DNA of 40,037 nt, taken from NCBI RefSeq assembly GCF_024609785.1, contig NZ_JANHJQ010000022.1, forward strand, positions 1-40,037. Reading direction: 5' to 3'. The notes beneath the pieces are model-generated. The model had not been told where the DNA came from, ran no database searches, and saw nothing but the letters and a program-made list of their open reading frames with translations. The translations under genes and the position numbers were made by a program. Shown here piece after piece: positions 1 through 7,864 of this stretch. This stretch comes from Pseudalkalibacillus decolorationis. GTDB lineage: Bacteria > Bacillota > Bacilli > Bacillales > Fictibacillaceae. The stretch's first letter is position 1. Every line of letters starts with the position of its first letter.

Positions 1-1
1 G

Positions 2-235
2 AAAAAGGGGATTTCTATTTACTTTTCACACCCTTATGCTTCGTATGAACGTGGCACGAATGAGCGCCACAATGGAATCATTCGCAGGTTTATAAAGAAA
101 GGACAACCGATTCACTCCTACTCAGATGAGACACTACAAGAAGTAGAAACATGGATGAATGAATTACCGCGGAAAATTTTAGACTACCAGACACCGGATG
201 AATTTTTCGAAAGTTGTGTAGCTTTGGTGGCCTAG
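2..235 (+). CDS. IS30-family transposase, C-terminal end (partial)
   Basis: The reading frame is open from the window edge to a TAG at 233-235 and encodes the last 77 residues of a transposase. It contains the IS30-family C-terminal signature: a PYASYERGTNERHNGIIRRF segment near the edge, followed by KKGQPIHSYSDETLQEVE. In this family the segment lies in the DDE integrase core and carries its last acidic residue (here E in YERGTNE). The rest of the gene lies upstream of the window, so intactness cannot be judged. The stop codon sits exactly at the centre of the 42-bp palindrome described separately. Confidence 0.9.
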   Translation, partial: KKGISIYFSHPYASYERGTNERHNGIIRRFIKKGQPIHSYSDETLQEVETWMNELPRKILDYQTPDEFFESCVALVA

Positions 236-254
236 GCCACCAAAGCTACACAAC
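213..254. repeat. Perfect 42-bp palindrome at the transposase stop codon
   Basis: The sequence GTTGTGTAGCTTTGGTGGCC is followed by TA and then by its exact reverse complement. All 42 bases are therefore self-complementary, with no unpaired loop. The centre falls on the TAG stop of the IS30 transposase. No T-run follows on either side, so it is not a canonical intrinsic terminator. It could be a transcription block protecting the element, or a recombination product. Confidence 0.9.
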
Positions 255-278
255 GGAGGTTCTCCCTATGGCCTTATA

Positions 279-306
279 GGGTGTTGCATTTAATATTGCA
301 ATTCAC
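279..306. mobile_element. Probable right terminal inverted repeat of the IS30-family element
   Basis: The stretch GGTGTTGCATTTAATATTGC, continuing with AATTCACG, resembles the terminal inverted repeats of IS30-family elements (GTGTTGCA...CAATTCRC type). It lies about 45 bp after the transposase stop, as expected for the right end. The left end is outside the window, so neither the partner repeat nor a target duplication can be checked. Confidence 0.55.
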
Positions 307-409
307 GTAAATTTTCATTTTAAACTCTATGCGGTTTCGACAATTTACGCTATTATTATTAAGTATTTAACTTGGATTTATTTCATGTAGGAATAGTGGA
401 GGTATGGAT

Positions 410-1024
410 ATGTTCAAAAAAAAGGATCAGTTCGCAATTCAGTTGAGTAATATTTCTTCAAATTTAAAAGAAAGTGCTACCTTTTTCGCTGATTATAAGC
501 TAACTAATACCAGCGATCTAAAAATTTTTTCTGAGAAAATGAAGGATTATGAAACAAAGGGGGATACACTGGTCCACGATGTCATTAAGGATCTGAATAA
601 CGCTTTCATTACTCCAATTGAACGTGAGGATATTTTATCTCTAGCGATGAGTATGGACGATGTGCTAGATGGTTTAGAACATACAGCAGCACTATTTGAA
701 ATGTATTCGATCACTGATGCTGACGAATACATGCTTAAGTTTGTTGATGCTATACGCAATTGTACTAGTGAAATCGAAAAGGCAGTAGAGTTGCTATCAA
801 CAAAGAAATTACTTAAATTGAGAGACCATGCAATTTTGATTAAAGATTACGAGTCGAAATGTGACGATGTTCACCGTCAATCTATTAAGCATTTATTTCA
901 GGTTGAAAAAGATCCGATCCGTATTATTCAATATAAAGAAATTTATGAAGAGCTTGAGGATATCGCTGACTCTTGTCAGAATGTAGCAAACACATTTGAA
1001 ACAATTATTATGAAGAACGCTTAA
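410..1024 (+). CDS. DUF47 (PhoU-like) Pit accessory protein
   Basis: The gene encodes a 204-residue all-helical protein of the DUF47/PhoU-like family, which is usually encoded next to PiT phosphate transporters and thought to modulate them. Family features are the acidic helix PIEREDILSLAMSMDDVLDGLE in the first half and a second, similar helical repeat (YEELEDIADSCQNVANTFE) near the end. An ATG at 404 is also in frame, but the binding site GTGGAGG (396-402) is only 1 nt from it and 7 nt from the ATG at 410, so 410 is preferred. The PiT gene starts 15 nt downstream, so the two form an operon. No Pho box was convincingly seen upstream. Confidence 0.9.
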   Translation: MFKKKDQFAIQLSNISSNLKESATFFADYKLTNTSDLKIFSEKMKDYETKGDTLVHDVIKDLNNAFITPIEREDILSLAMSMDDVLDGLEHTAALFEMYSITDADEYMLKFVDAIRNCTSEIEKAVELLSTKKLLKLRDHAILIKDYESKCDDVHRQSIKHLFQVEKDPIRIIQYKEIYEELEDIADSCQNVANTFETIIMKNA

Positions 1025-1039
1025 GGAGCAATAAACTAA

Positions 1040-2038
1040 ATGGATATAGTACTAATTTTAACAATTTTAATTGTAGTTGGTGCCCTGGCGTTCGACTTTA
1101 TTAATGGGTTTCATGACACAGCTAATTCAATTGCGACTTCTGTTTCCACTAAGGCATTGAAACCAAGACATGCCATCATTCTAGCTGCCACTATGAACTT
1201 CGTGGGGGCTTTGGCCTTTACAGGAGTAGCCAAGACAATCACTAAAGACATTGTTGATCCCTTTAAACTTGAAAATGGCTCAGTCGTAATTCTTGCTGCC
1301 TTACTAGCAGCCATCACCTGGAACTTGCTAACTTGGTATTTCGGGATTCCAAGTAGTTCCTCGCACGCGCTCATCGGTTCAATTGCCGGTGCTGCCATTG
1401 CTGGTGCAGGTTTTGAATCATTAGATTACAATGGGTTCTTAAACATACTCAAGGCACTTATTATTTCACCAATTTTAGCTTTTGTCGTTGGATTTCTAGT
1501 TTACGGTGTTTTTAAAGTAGTATTTAAAAACAATAATCTTTCAAAAACGAACAAGAATTTCCGAACGATACAGATTGCAACAGCTGCTTTACAGTCTTTC
1601 TCACATGGTACAAATGATGCTCAAAAAGCGATGGGGATCATTACTATGGCATTGATTGTTAATAATTATCAAACATCTGCTGACATTCAATTATGGGTTC
1701 AAGTTTCCTGTGCTATTGCGATGGGGTTAGGTACTTCAGTCGGAGGATGGAAAATAATAAAAACAGTCGGTGGAAAGATCATGAAAATCCGACCAGTAAA
1801 TGGAGTAGCTGCTGACCTTACAGGAGCCGCAATTATATTCGGAGCCACTTATATTCACTTACCGGTCAGTACAACACATGTTATTTCTTCATCAATTCTT
1901 GGGGTAGGAGCATCACACCGGTTAAAAGGTGTTAAGTGGGGTACTGCACAAAGAATGTTGATTACTTGGGTCATTACATTACCTATCTCTGCTACTTTAG
2001 CTGCAATATTTTACTTTATACTAAATACTTTCTTTTAA
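1040..2038 (+). CDS. pit: PiT-family low-affinity inorganic phosphate transporter
   Basis: This 332-residue integral membrane protein carries both PiT signature repeats: the N-terminal DFINGFHDTANSIATSVST and the internal SHGTNDAQKAMGIITMAL. The inverted duplication around a central hydrophilic loop (KVVFKNNNLSKTNKNFR) is typical of the family, which imports metal-phosphate using the proton or sodium gradient. About ten hydrophobic segments are visible, and the length is normal for bacterial Pit. AAGGAGCA precedes the ATG. It follows the DUF47 gene by 15 nt and is closed by a strong terminator at 2041-2073, so the operon is two genes. Confidence 0.95.
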   Translation: MDIVLILTILIVVGALAFDFINGFHDTANSIATSVSTKALKPRHAIILAATMNFVGALAFTGVAKTITKDIVDPFKLENGSVVILAALLAAITWNLLTWYFGIPSSSSHALIGSIAGAAIAGAGFESLDYNGFLNILKALIISPILAFVVGFLVYGVFKVVFKNNNLSKTNKNFRTIQIATAALQSFSHGTNDAQKAMGIITMALIVNNYQTSADIQLWVQVSCAIAMGLGTSVGGWKIIKTVGGKIMKIRPVNGVAADLTGAAIIFGATYIHLPVSTTHVISSSILGVGASHRLKGVKWGTAQRMLITWVITLPISATLAAIFYFILNTFF

Positions 2039-2040
2039 CG

Positions 2041-2073
2041 AAAAGAGTCGGTTATCAAATCCGACTCTTTTTC
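2041..2073 (+). terminator. Intrinsic terminator of the DUF47-pit operon
   Basis: AAAAGAGTCGG and CCGACTCTTTT form an 11-bp stem with a 9-nt loop, followed by a T-run. It begins 2 nt after the pit stop codon. Confidence 0.9.
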
Positions 2074-2137
2074 ATATGTTACAAGAAATGGTCCGATCTA
2101 CAGAATAGAACAGAAAATTACAGGAGGTTATTGATAT

Positions 2138-2269
2138 ATGACCTTCATTGAGGTTTTCGGATGGACTATGACTGGGATATTAGGAATAATGTTTATTTGT
2201 TCATTAGTAGCAGTTTCAAAAAAACCGAAAGCAATTACAAAAAGGAATGAGGAAGAGGGCGAAGATTAA
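2138..2269 (+). CDS. Small single-TM protein with charged tail, unknown function
   Basis: This 43-codon ORF has a very good AGGAGG site at 2122-2127 with suitable spacing to the ATG. The predicted protein has one hydrophobic helix (about residues 8-27, MTGILGIMFICSLVAV), then a basic stretch (SKKPKAITKR) and an acidic end (NEEEGED), consistent with N-out/C-in orientation. It is a single-gene unit between two terminators. I do not recognise the family; small accessory subunits of transporters or oxidases can look like this. Support is the ribosome binding site, the amphipathic layout and the dedicated terminator. Confidence 0.7.
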   Translation: MTFIEVFGWTMTGILGIMFICSLVAVSKKPKAITKRNEEEGED

Positions 2270-2321
2270 TTTTCACTTTGTTATCGTAGGTAGATAGCTC
2301 CTTTCTCATTTCATAACCAAC

Positions 2322-2348
2322 AAAAAACACCGACTATCGGTGTTTTTC
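2322..2348 (+). terminator. Intrinsic terminator after the small membrane protein
   Basis: AAAAAACACCGA pairs with CGGTGTTTTT around a short CTAT-type loop, and the right arm runs into a T-run. It lies about 55 nt after the 43-codon gene. Confidence 0.85.
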
Positions 2349-2423
2349 TGTTAAGATAGGGCATATGAAATTTGGTTGCATAGATAGTTTCAAATCAAAT
2401 ACTAAACTGGCATAAGGCTCGTA

Positions 2424-2470
2424 TTCGAATAATTCACTTGAAATTTTCTGATTGTTGTGTATAATTCGAA
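2424..2470 (+). promoter_or_regulatory. Sigma-A promoter of the glcD-like operon inside an inverted repeat
   Basis: TTGAAA (2438-2443) and TATAAT (2460-2465) are spaced by 16 bp, about 60 bp upstream of the FAD oxidase start. The promoter is bracketed by an imperfect inverted repeat, TTCGAATAAT (2424-2433) and ATAATTCGAA (2461-2470), matching at 9 of 10 positions. The right arm overlaps the -10 box, a placement that suits a repressor operator. The promoter is well supported; the operator is inference. Confidence 0.65.
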
Positions 2471-2526
2471 ACAATCCATTTTCTCAGAAATAATCCATTC
2501 ACTAGTCAACTAAGGGAGAGATACAT

Positions 2527-3921
2527 ATGAACACGCCGGTCAACAATCTATTCAATGAACTTAAGAAATTTTTAAAAGATGATCAAGTAACCATGAATGA
2601 AACGCAACTCAAGCAGCACAGCAAAGATGAATCGTACCATAAGGCAAGTTCACCTGATATCGTTGTTTTTCCAGATAGTGCTGAGGAAGTAAGTGCCATT
2701 GTCAAACTAGCAGATGCGCATAATACTCCGATCATTCCGTTTGGATTAGGGACTAGCTTGGAAGGGCATGTGATTCCTTATGACCGTGGCATTACAATTG
2801 ATTTCTCTCTTATGAATAAGGTGCTTGAGGTGAGGGAGAAGGATTTCCTTGTCAAAGTTCAACCTGGTGTTACGCGTTCACAATTGAATAAAGAACTCAA
2901 AAAATATGGACTCTTTTTCTCTGTCGATCCAGGAGCAGATGCGACACTCGGTGGAATGGCTGCAACAAATGCAAGTGGTACTACTTCGGTGAAATACGGG
3001 GTTATGCGAGATCAAGTTCGTGATTTAGAAGTGGTACTTGCGGATGGAGAGATCATTCATACAGGGAACTTAGCACAAAAATCGTCGTCGGGTTACAACT
3101 TAAATAGTCTTTATGTTGGTTCGGAGGGAACGTTAGGTTGCATCACTGAATTGACGTTGAGAGTATATGGGGTTCCTGAGCATGTTGTTGCTGCGAGAGC
3201 TTCTTTTCAAACTATTGATGATGCGGTAGAAGCGGTTGTATCGATTTTACAAGCAGGGGTACCGATTGCAAGGGTTGAGCTAGTAGATGAAGCTTCGATT
3301 GAACAAGTAAACCAATACAATGAAACCAATTATAAAGTAAAGCCTACGTTATTCTTAGAGTTCCATGGAAATGAAGCGGGTCTTAATCATGATGTCGAGT
3401 TCACAAAAGAAATCGTATCGGATCACGGCTGCAAAGAAATTCATTTTGAAGAGGATAATGCAGCACGAAATAAGTTATGGGATGCAAGACATAATCTTGC
3501 GTATGCCTTCATTCATGGAAGTCCTGGTAAGAAACAAATGGTCACAGATGTTTGTGTACCTATTTCAGAACTGGCAGGTGCCATTGAACATGCGAGAAAA
3601 AAGGTAGATGAATTAGGTCTGGATGGAGGAATACTCGGACATGTCGGAGATGGAAACTACCACGTATTATTAATGATCGATACGAGTGATCCAGAAGAGA
3701 TGGAGAGAGCTGACCAATTCAATGAGTATATTGTAGAATACGCTCTACAACGAGGTGGAACCTGTACAGGCGAACATGGAGTAGGGGTTGGGAAAATGAA
3801 ATATCAACAACGAGAACACGGCCATGCGTTACAGGTAATGGAAAAAATCAAGTTAGCCCTTGATCCAAAAGAGATTTTGAATCCCCATAAACTAGTGCAT
3901 AAGAAAAGGAGGATCCTATGA
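2527..3921 (+). CDS. FAD-linked oxidase, GlcD / D-lactate dehydrogenase type
   Basis: The 464-residue protein has an FAD_binding_4 domain (about 30-220; motifs PFGLGTSLEGH and a PG..ATLGGMAATNASGT pocket) and an FAD-oxidase C-terminal domain (about 225-460). The latter ends in the conserved GEHGVGVGKMKY and the LDPKEILNPHK tail. The family oxidises 2-hydroxyacids such as glycolate or D-lactate. Length matches Bacillus GlcD-like proteins (about 470), and no GlcE/GlcF partners are nearby, which favours a stand-alone D-2-hydroxyacid dehydrogenase. GGGAGAG precedes the ATG. Its stop overlaps the start of the next gene by 4 nt (ATGA), so the transporter gene is translationally coupled and may have supplied the substrate. 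Confidence 0.85.
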   Translation: MNTPVNNLFNELKKFLKDDQVTMNETQLKQHSKDESYHKASSPDIVVFPDSAEEVSAIVKLADAHNTPIIPFGLGTSLEGHVIPYDRGITIDFSLMNKVLEVREKDFLVKVQPGVTRSQLNKELKKYGLFFSVDPGADATLGGMAATNASGTTSVKYGVMRDQVRDLEVVLADGEIIHTGNLAQKSSSGYNLNSLYVGSEGTLGCITELTLRVYGVPEHVVAARASFQTIDDAVEAVVSILQAGVPIARVELVDEASIEQVNQYNETNYKVKPTLFLEFHGNEAGLNHDVEFTKEIVSDHGCKEIHFEEDNAARNKLWDARHNLAYAFIHGSPGKKQMVTDVCVPISELAGAIEHARKKVDELGLDGGILGHVGDGNYHVLLMIDTSDPEEMERADQFNEYIVEYALQRGGTCTGEHGVGVGKMKYQQREHGHALQVMEKIKLALDPKEILNPHKLVHKKRRIL

Positions 3922-4904
3922 AAATATTAGAAGCAATCAGCAGTATAGCAGGGAAATATTTTGCAATTTGGGTAATTGGTGTTGCGGTAGTAGCTTATCT
4001 CATACCGGATCCTTTTGTATGATTGGGCAGCTATATCACGATTCTGTTGGGTGTCGTCATGTTTGGAATGGGTCTAACATTGAAACCAATTGATTTTAAA
4101 TTGGTCGTCCGTAAACCGATTCCAGTCATTATTGGCGTAGCAGCTCAATTTCTAATCATGCCACTCGGAGCACTATTACTTGCATATGTATTTAATTTAC
4201 CGAACGAATTGGCAGCTGGATTAGTGTTGCTTGGCTCAGTGCCTGGGGGGACCGCATCTAATGTGATGGTTTACTTAGCCAAAGGGAATCTCGCTCTCTC
4301 AGTTGCAATGACATCACTGTCTACAATGCTTTCGCCAATATTGACACCACTAATCTTATTAGGGTTAGCTGGTCAATGGTTACCAGTAAATCCGGTTGCA
4401 ATGTTTCTTTCGATTGTTCAAGTCATCATTGTACCGATTACACTTGGTATCATTATTAAGAGGTTTTTTCCCTCGACTGTCGAGAAAAGTGCCACGGCTA
4501 TTCCTTTGATTTCTGTTGTAGCGATTATTATCATTGTATCTGCGGTAGTGTCAGCTAATGTTGAGAGCATTGCTACCTCTGGTTTACTGGTCTTTTCAGC
4601 GGTAATGCTTCATAATCTATTTGGGCTATTTCTTGGATATATGGCAGCTTTATTGATGAGGTTAGATGAAAGTAAACGCCGTGCGATCTCGATTGAAGTC
4701 GGGATGCAAAACTCTGGACTTGGCGTCGCATTAGCAACAGCTCATTTTGGTCCGCTCGCTGCATTGCCTAATGTAATTGCGGCAGTCTGGCATAATATCT
4801 CTGGACCGATTCTAGCAACATTCTGGTCTAAAAAGCCAGTAGGACTTGAAGAAGATGATGCAACCACTCATGTCGAACCACGTTTTCAAAAAACCGGTAA
4901 TTAA
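3918..4904 (+). pseudogene. BASS-family (bile acid:sodium symporter-like) transporter with in-frame TGA at codon 35
   Basis: A good site (AGGAGG) and the coupled ATG at 3918 open a frame that encodes a first membrane helix ending ...YLIPDPFV. It then meets TGA at 4020-4022 and continues without frameshift as LGSYITILLGVVMFGMGLTLKPIDF to 4904. Homologues of this family have Trp at the stop position (a WLGPYI-like motif), so one G-to-A change (TGG to TGA) explains it. The remaining 293 codons are intact, with BASS motifs such as LVLLGSVPGGTASNVMVYLAKGN and EVGMQNSGLGVALA. A TTG directly after the TGA could allow reinitiation but has no binding site, and the product would lack helix 1. Either a recent pseudogene, readthrough, or a sequencing error; I favour the first. 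Confidence 0.8.
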
Positions 4905-4950
4905 TATTAATAATGATGTTTCTTGATAAAGTGAGGGAGGTTGTTATTTA

Positions 4951-5757
4951 GTGAGTCTATCATTAACCGAAAAAAGAAAATTGAGCCCTTATCAAGAACT
5001 TCGATCATTATATGAGCAAACTATTAATGTAAACCATATATCGGAGAAATTAGACATATGTCATCCTGATGACGATGCGAAAATAATTAAGAAACAAATG
5101 GAATTGAAAGATTTTGATGTAATGGGGATTGAAGAGAACGGTATTGTAATAGGTTATGTAAAGAAAGAGGACTTAAGAGAGGGAATGTGTAAGGAGTACT
5201 TTAAGAATTTAAGCCCCAGAGAGATTGTTTCGGAGTCAACCCCGCTAATTCAAATACTATTTTTGTTTAAAAAGACGGAAAGGATATTTGTCTTAGAAGG
5301 AAATAGAGTAACCAAATTAGTTACTCTTGCAGATCTACAAAAACCACCGATTAGAATGTTGTTATTTGGATTAATTACTCTTTTAGAGATGCACCTTCTA
5401 AGAGTTATTAATTACTATTTGTCGAAAGATGCTTGGAAAGAGAATTTAGGTTATCAAAGAATCGAAAAAGCAAAGGAATTATATAATGAAAGAAAAGCGA
5501 GAAATGAAGCCATTGAGCTAAGTGACTGTTTACAACTATGTGATAAAAGAGATATTATCCTAAATGACATTGAATTAAGACATTACTTTAATTTTACTTC
5601 AAAGACCAAGGGGAAAGATTATTTTAAGAAATTAGAAGGGTTAAGAAATAACCTCGCACATGCTCAAGTGCTTAATACACGACATTCTTGGGATGAAATT
5701 ATTTCTTTAGTAAAAGAAACAGAAGAATTATTGGCAACGTGTGAACAAATTTATTAA
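4951..5757 (+). CDS. CBS-pair protein with C-terminal HEPN-like domain
   Basis: This 268-residue soluble protein starts at GTG 4951 behind GGGAGG. Residues 28-130 look like a tandem CBS pair (DFDVMGIEENGIVIGYVKKEDL, then RIFVLEGNRVTKLVTLADLQKPPIR), a module that usually binds adenine nucleotides. Residues 140-268 are helical and contain LRNNLAHAQV, giving R232-x4-H237, which matches the RNase/HEPN motif (Rx4-6H). HEPN domains are ribonucleases or nucleotide-binding modules in toxin and phage-defence proteins. It is monocistronic, follows the damaged transporter by 46 nt and is closed by a strong terminator. The domain assignment is by eye: HEPN is inference, CBS is more secure. No antitoxin gene is adjacent. 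Confidence 0.7.
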   Translation: MSLSLTEKRKLSPYQELRSLYEQTINVNHISEKLDICHPDDDAKIIKKQMELKDFDVMGIEENGIVIGYVKKEDLREGMCKEYFKNLSPREIVSESTPLIQILFLFKKTERIFVLEGNRVTKLVTLADLQKPPIRMLLFGLITLLEMHLLRVINYYLSKDAWKENLGYQRIEKAKELYNERKARNEAIELSDCLQLCDKRDIILNDIELRHYFNFTSKTKGKDYFKKLEGLRNNLAHAQVLNTRHSWDEIISLVKETEELLATCEQIY

Positions 5758-5787
5758 ATGAAAAATTGTAGACTCAATAAATTAAGC

Positions 5788-5822
5788 AATAGGCTATCGA
5801 GTAACCCTCGATAGCCTATTTT
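5788..5822. terminator. Bidirectional terminator between convergent genes
   Basis: AATAGGCTATCGAG and CTCGATAGCCTATT form a 14-bp perfect stem with a 5-nt loop. It lies between the plus-strand CBS-HEPN gene and the minus-strand racemase-paralogue gene and can serve both. Confidence 0.85.
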
Positions 5823-5874
5823 ACTACTATTAAATTCTTTAATATACCGTGTTAATTGGTTGTTTTTTCAATTA

Positions 5875-6825
5875 CTATTTCAATAAAAATCCATCTTTTA
5901 ACGGATCGTCACGGTCCACCACAAATCGATGAAATCCTGTGATATACCCTTTTCCTTCAACTGAAACGTTAAAAACCGAATGATTATTTTCTGTTGTTAG
6001 CTCCCTTATTTTTGCAGTGATTGAGTGGTCCAAGAAGTTCGTTAACTGGACCGTTTCAGCATGTGTATTCTCATACAAGAATGCGGCAAAGGCCCAAGCT
6101 CCAGTATATGGAGAACGATCGATATGATTGTTTCGATCGATTGTTAGATACTTATAGTGCCCATTCTCGTCTTTATTGTAAAATAGTAAATGACTGATTT
6201 GTTCCTCTATGTTGTCACGTTGTGATACGTCTAGGAACAATTGATGGGCTTTTTCCTTTAATGCATTTAGATCGGCTATTGTTATATCCAAATCAATATC
6301 CTCTACATTACATAGTGCAGAAATACGTTGCCTGGTACCAATCACATCTATTTTCAAAGTCTCGATCTGCAAGTGTTTATGGAGAATACGTACTTGTTGT
6401 TCCAATTCGAATTGATTTACCTCTTCATTTGCTTCGTCAAAGCAAACCTTCAGTACGTACTGCCCGTCCAAGCAATCAAAATGTATTTGTTCCTTTTGAA
6501 AGTTGCCAGTTTCATAAAGTATAGTAGCAACGCCGATCAATCCATGTTCCAATAAAGGGACGTAACCGGTTGTATCTTTAAATAGAACGCCTGCATCACC
6601 CTTTAAACTAACCGGTGGTGTAACGATACAAGTTCGCATGTCCAGGTGGCCGCGAGGTTCTTCCATAATTCGTTTCAAAATCTGTTTCTGCTGTTGTTCA
6701 TTAAACGCCTTTTGGTACTCTTCCATAGTTTCTTTTCTTCGGGCGACTCCACTATCATTCAAGAGTCTGATTGGTTCCCCTGCAACATGGGCATCAATTG
6801 TTGTGACTACATTTTTTGTTAGCAA
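5875..6825 (-). CDS. Proline racemase-family paralogue lacking both catalytic cysteines
   Basis: The 316-residue protein belongs to the proline racemase / hydroxyproline epimerase family: TTIDAHVAGEPIR at the N-terminus, EEPRGHLDM, TGYVPLLEHGLIG, DRSPYTGA and FHRFVVDRDDPLKDGFLL at the end. The first catalytic Cys (MCGH in the neighbour) is replaced by LLEH (Leu92), and the second (DRSPCGTG) by DRSPYTGA (Tyr240). This is neither the Cys/Cys epimerase nor the Cys/Thr dehydratase pattern, so two-base racemisation is not expected. The frame is intact and fold-defining motifs are kept, so it is not simply decaying. It starts at TTG behind GGAAGGTG, 16 nt after the true epimerase gene, as third gene of the minus-strand operon. 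It may be a regulatory partner of the epimerase or have a new activity. Confidence 0.85.
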   Translation of the reverse strand: MLTKNVVTTIDAHVAGEPIRLLNDSGVARRKETMEEYQKAFNEQQQKQILKRIMEEPRGHLDMRTCIVTPPVSLKGDAGVLFKDTTGYVPLLEHGLIGVATILYETGNFQKEQIHFDCLDGQYVLKVCFDEANEEVNQFELEQQVRILHKHLQIETLKIDVIGTRQRISALCNVEDIDLDITIADLNALKEKAHQLFLDVSQRDNIEEQISHLLFYNKDENGHYKYLTIDRNNHIDRSPYTGAWAFAAFLYENTHAETVQLTNFLDHSITAKIRELTTENNHSVFNVSVEGKGYITGFHRFVVDRDDPLKDGFLLK

Positions 6826-6841
6826 TCCTGTTCACCTTCCT

Positions 6842-7864
6842 TTAATGTTCTTCCATTTCTGGAATCAGAAGAAATCCGGTTAATAGTGGGTCATTTTTAT
6901 TTAAAACAAATTGATGAAATCCGGTGACCGATGCTGAACCGCCTATATAGTTAATGGTAGCGATAAGTCCACCCACCTTAGTGATTTCAACGACTTTCCC
7001 TTTGAAAATCGAGCCAACAATGCTTTCATGAACAAACCACTCGTCCTTTTTTAGCTCTCCTTTGGAAAAAAGTGTTGCCATTTTAGCGGATGTTCCGGTA
7101 CCACAGGGGGAACGATCAATACCCCCAGGAGGAACAACAACGGTATTTTTTATATCTGCTTCTGGATGTTCTGGTTTTGTATAAAACTCGATATGTGTCA
7201 GTCCTTTGATGAAGTGATTTTCTGGATGGATGATTTCGAATTGTTGGTTAATGGTTTTCCGGATTTTTATCGCTGTCTCAATGATTTGTATCGAATTGTT
7301 TCTCTTTAAGGGTAGCGCAAGTTCATCGGCACAGATGATGCCATAAAAGTTTCCGCCGTAGGCAATATCGCAGGGGACGGCACCGATTCCATCGACATCA
7401 ACGATGATACTTTTGTAAAAAAAAGATGGAACATTTTTAAACGAGACGGATTTCACTTTCCCATCTTCAATCTCAATGTCTACTGTAACAAGACCTGCTG
7501 GTGTATCTAGGGTTAGTTCAGTGAATGGTTCATTGTACGCTATAATACCGCCTTCAATTAGAGCTGTGCAAAATCCGATCGTATCGTGACCGCACATTGG
7601 TAAATAACCGCCTGTCTCAATATAAATGACACCGACATCGGCATCAGGGTGGCACGGCTCTAGAAGGATGGCGCCGGACATCACATCATGACCGCGTGGT
7701 TCGTTCATTAAAGCTTGTCGAAACCAGTCACAGTGTTTTTTCATGTACAGCATGCGTTCACTCATTGTTTTTCCCTTTAAGTTCGGAGCTCCACTTAGGA
7801 TTGTCCGGGTCGGATTACCACCGGTGTGTGTATCAATGGTAGTTACAAGTTGATCAAATTTCAT
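6842..7864 (-). CDS. 4-hydroxyproline 2-epimerase (proline racemase family)
   Basis: The 340-residue protein has the canonical two-cysteine active site: Cys91 in PMCGHDTIG and Cys254 in DRSPCGTGTSA, plus DTHTGGNPTR and the FHQFVLNKNDPL end. This Cys/Cys class covers proline racemases and trans-4-hydroxy-L-proline 2-epimerases. The surrounding hydroxyproline genes make the epimerase role (trans-4-L-Hyp to cis-4-D-Hyp) by far the likeliest. AAAGGAG precedes the ATG, which overlaps the stop of the upstream oxidoreductase gene by 4 nt. Transcription is expected from the minus-strand sigma-54 promoter at 9393-9408. Confidence 0.88.
   Translation of the reverse strand: MKFDQLVTTIDTHTGGNPTRTILSGAPNLKGKTMSERMLYMKKHCDWFRQALMNEPRGHDVMSGAILLEPCHPDADVGVIYIETGGYLPMCGHDTIGFCTALIEGGIIAYNEPFTELTLDTPAGLVTVDIEIEDGKVKSVSFKNVPSFFYKSIIVDVDGIGAVPCDIAYGGNFYGIICADELALPLKRNNSIQIIETAIKIRKTINQQFEIIHPENHFIKGLTHIEFYTKPEHPEADIKNTVVVPPGGIDRSPCGTGTSAKMATLFSKGELKKDEWFVHESIVGSIFKGKVVEITKVGGLIATINYIGGSASVTGFHQFVLNKNDPLLTGFLLIPEMEEH

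Noticed and set aside
300-403. PhoP box upstream of the DUF47-pit operon
   Set aside because: Only one or two poor hexamers at the right spacing in AT-rich DNA; not convincing.
4573-4764. Antisense frame inside the BASS gene
   Set aside because: Shadow of a conserved coding region; no binding site.
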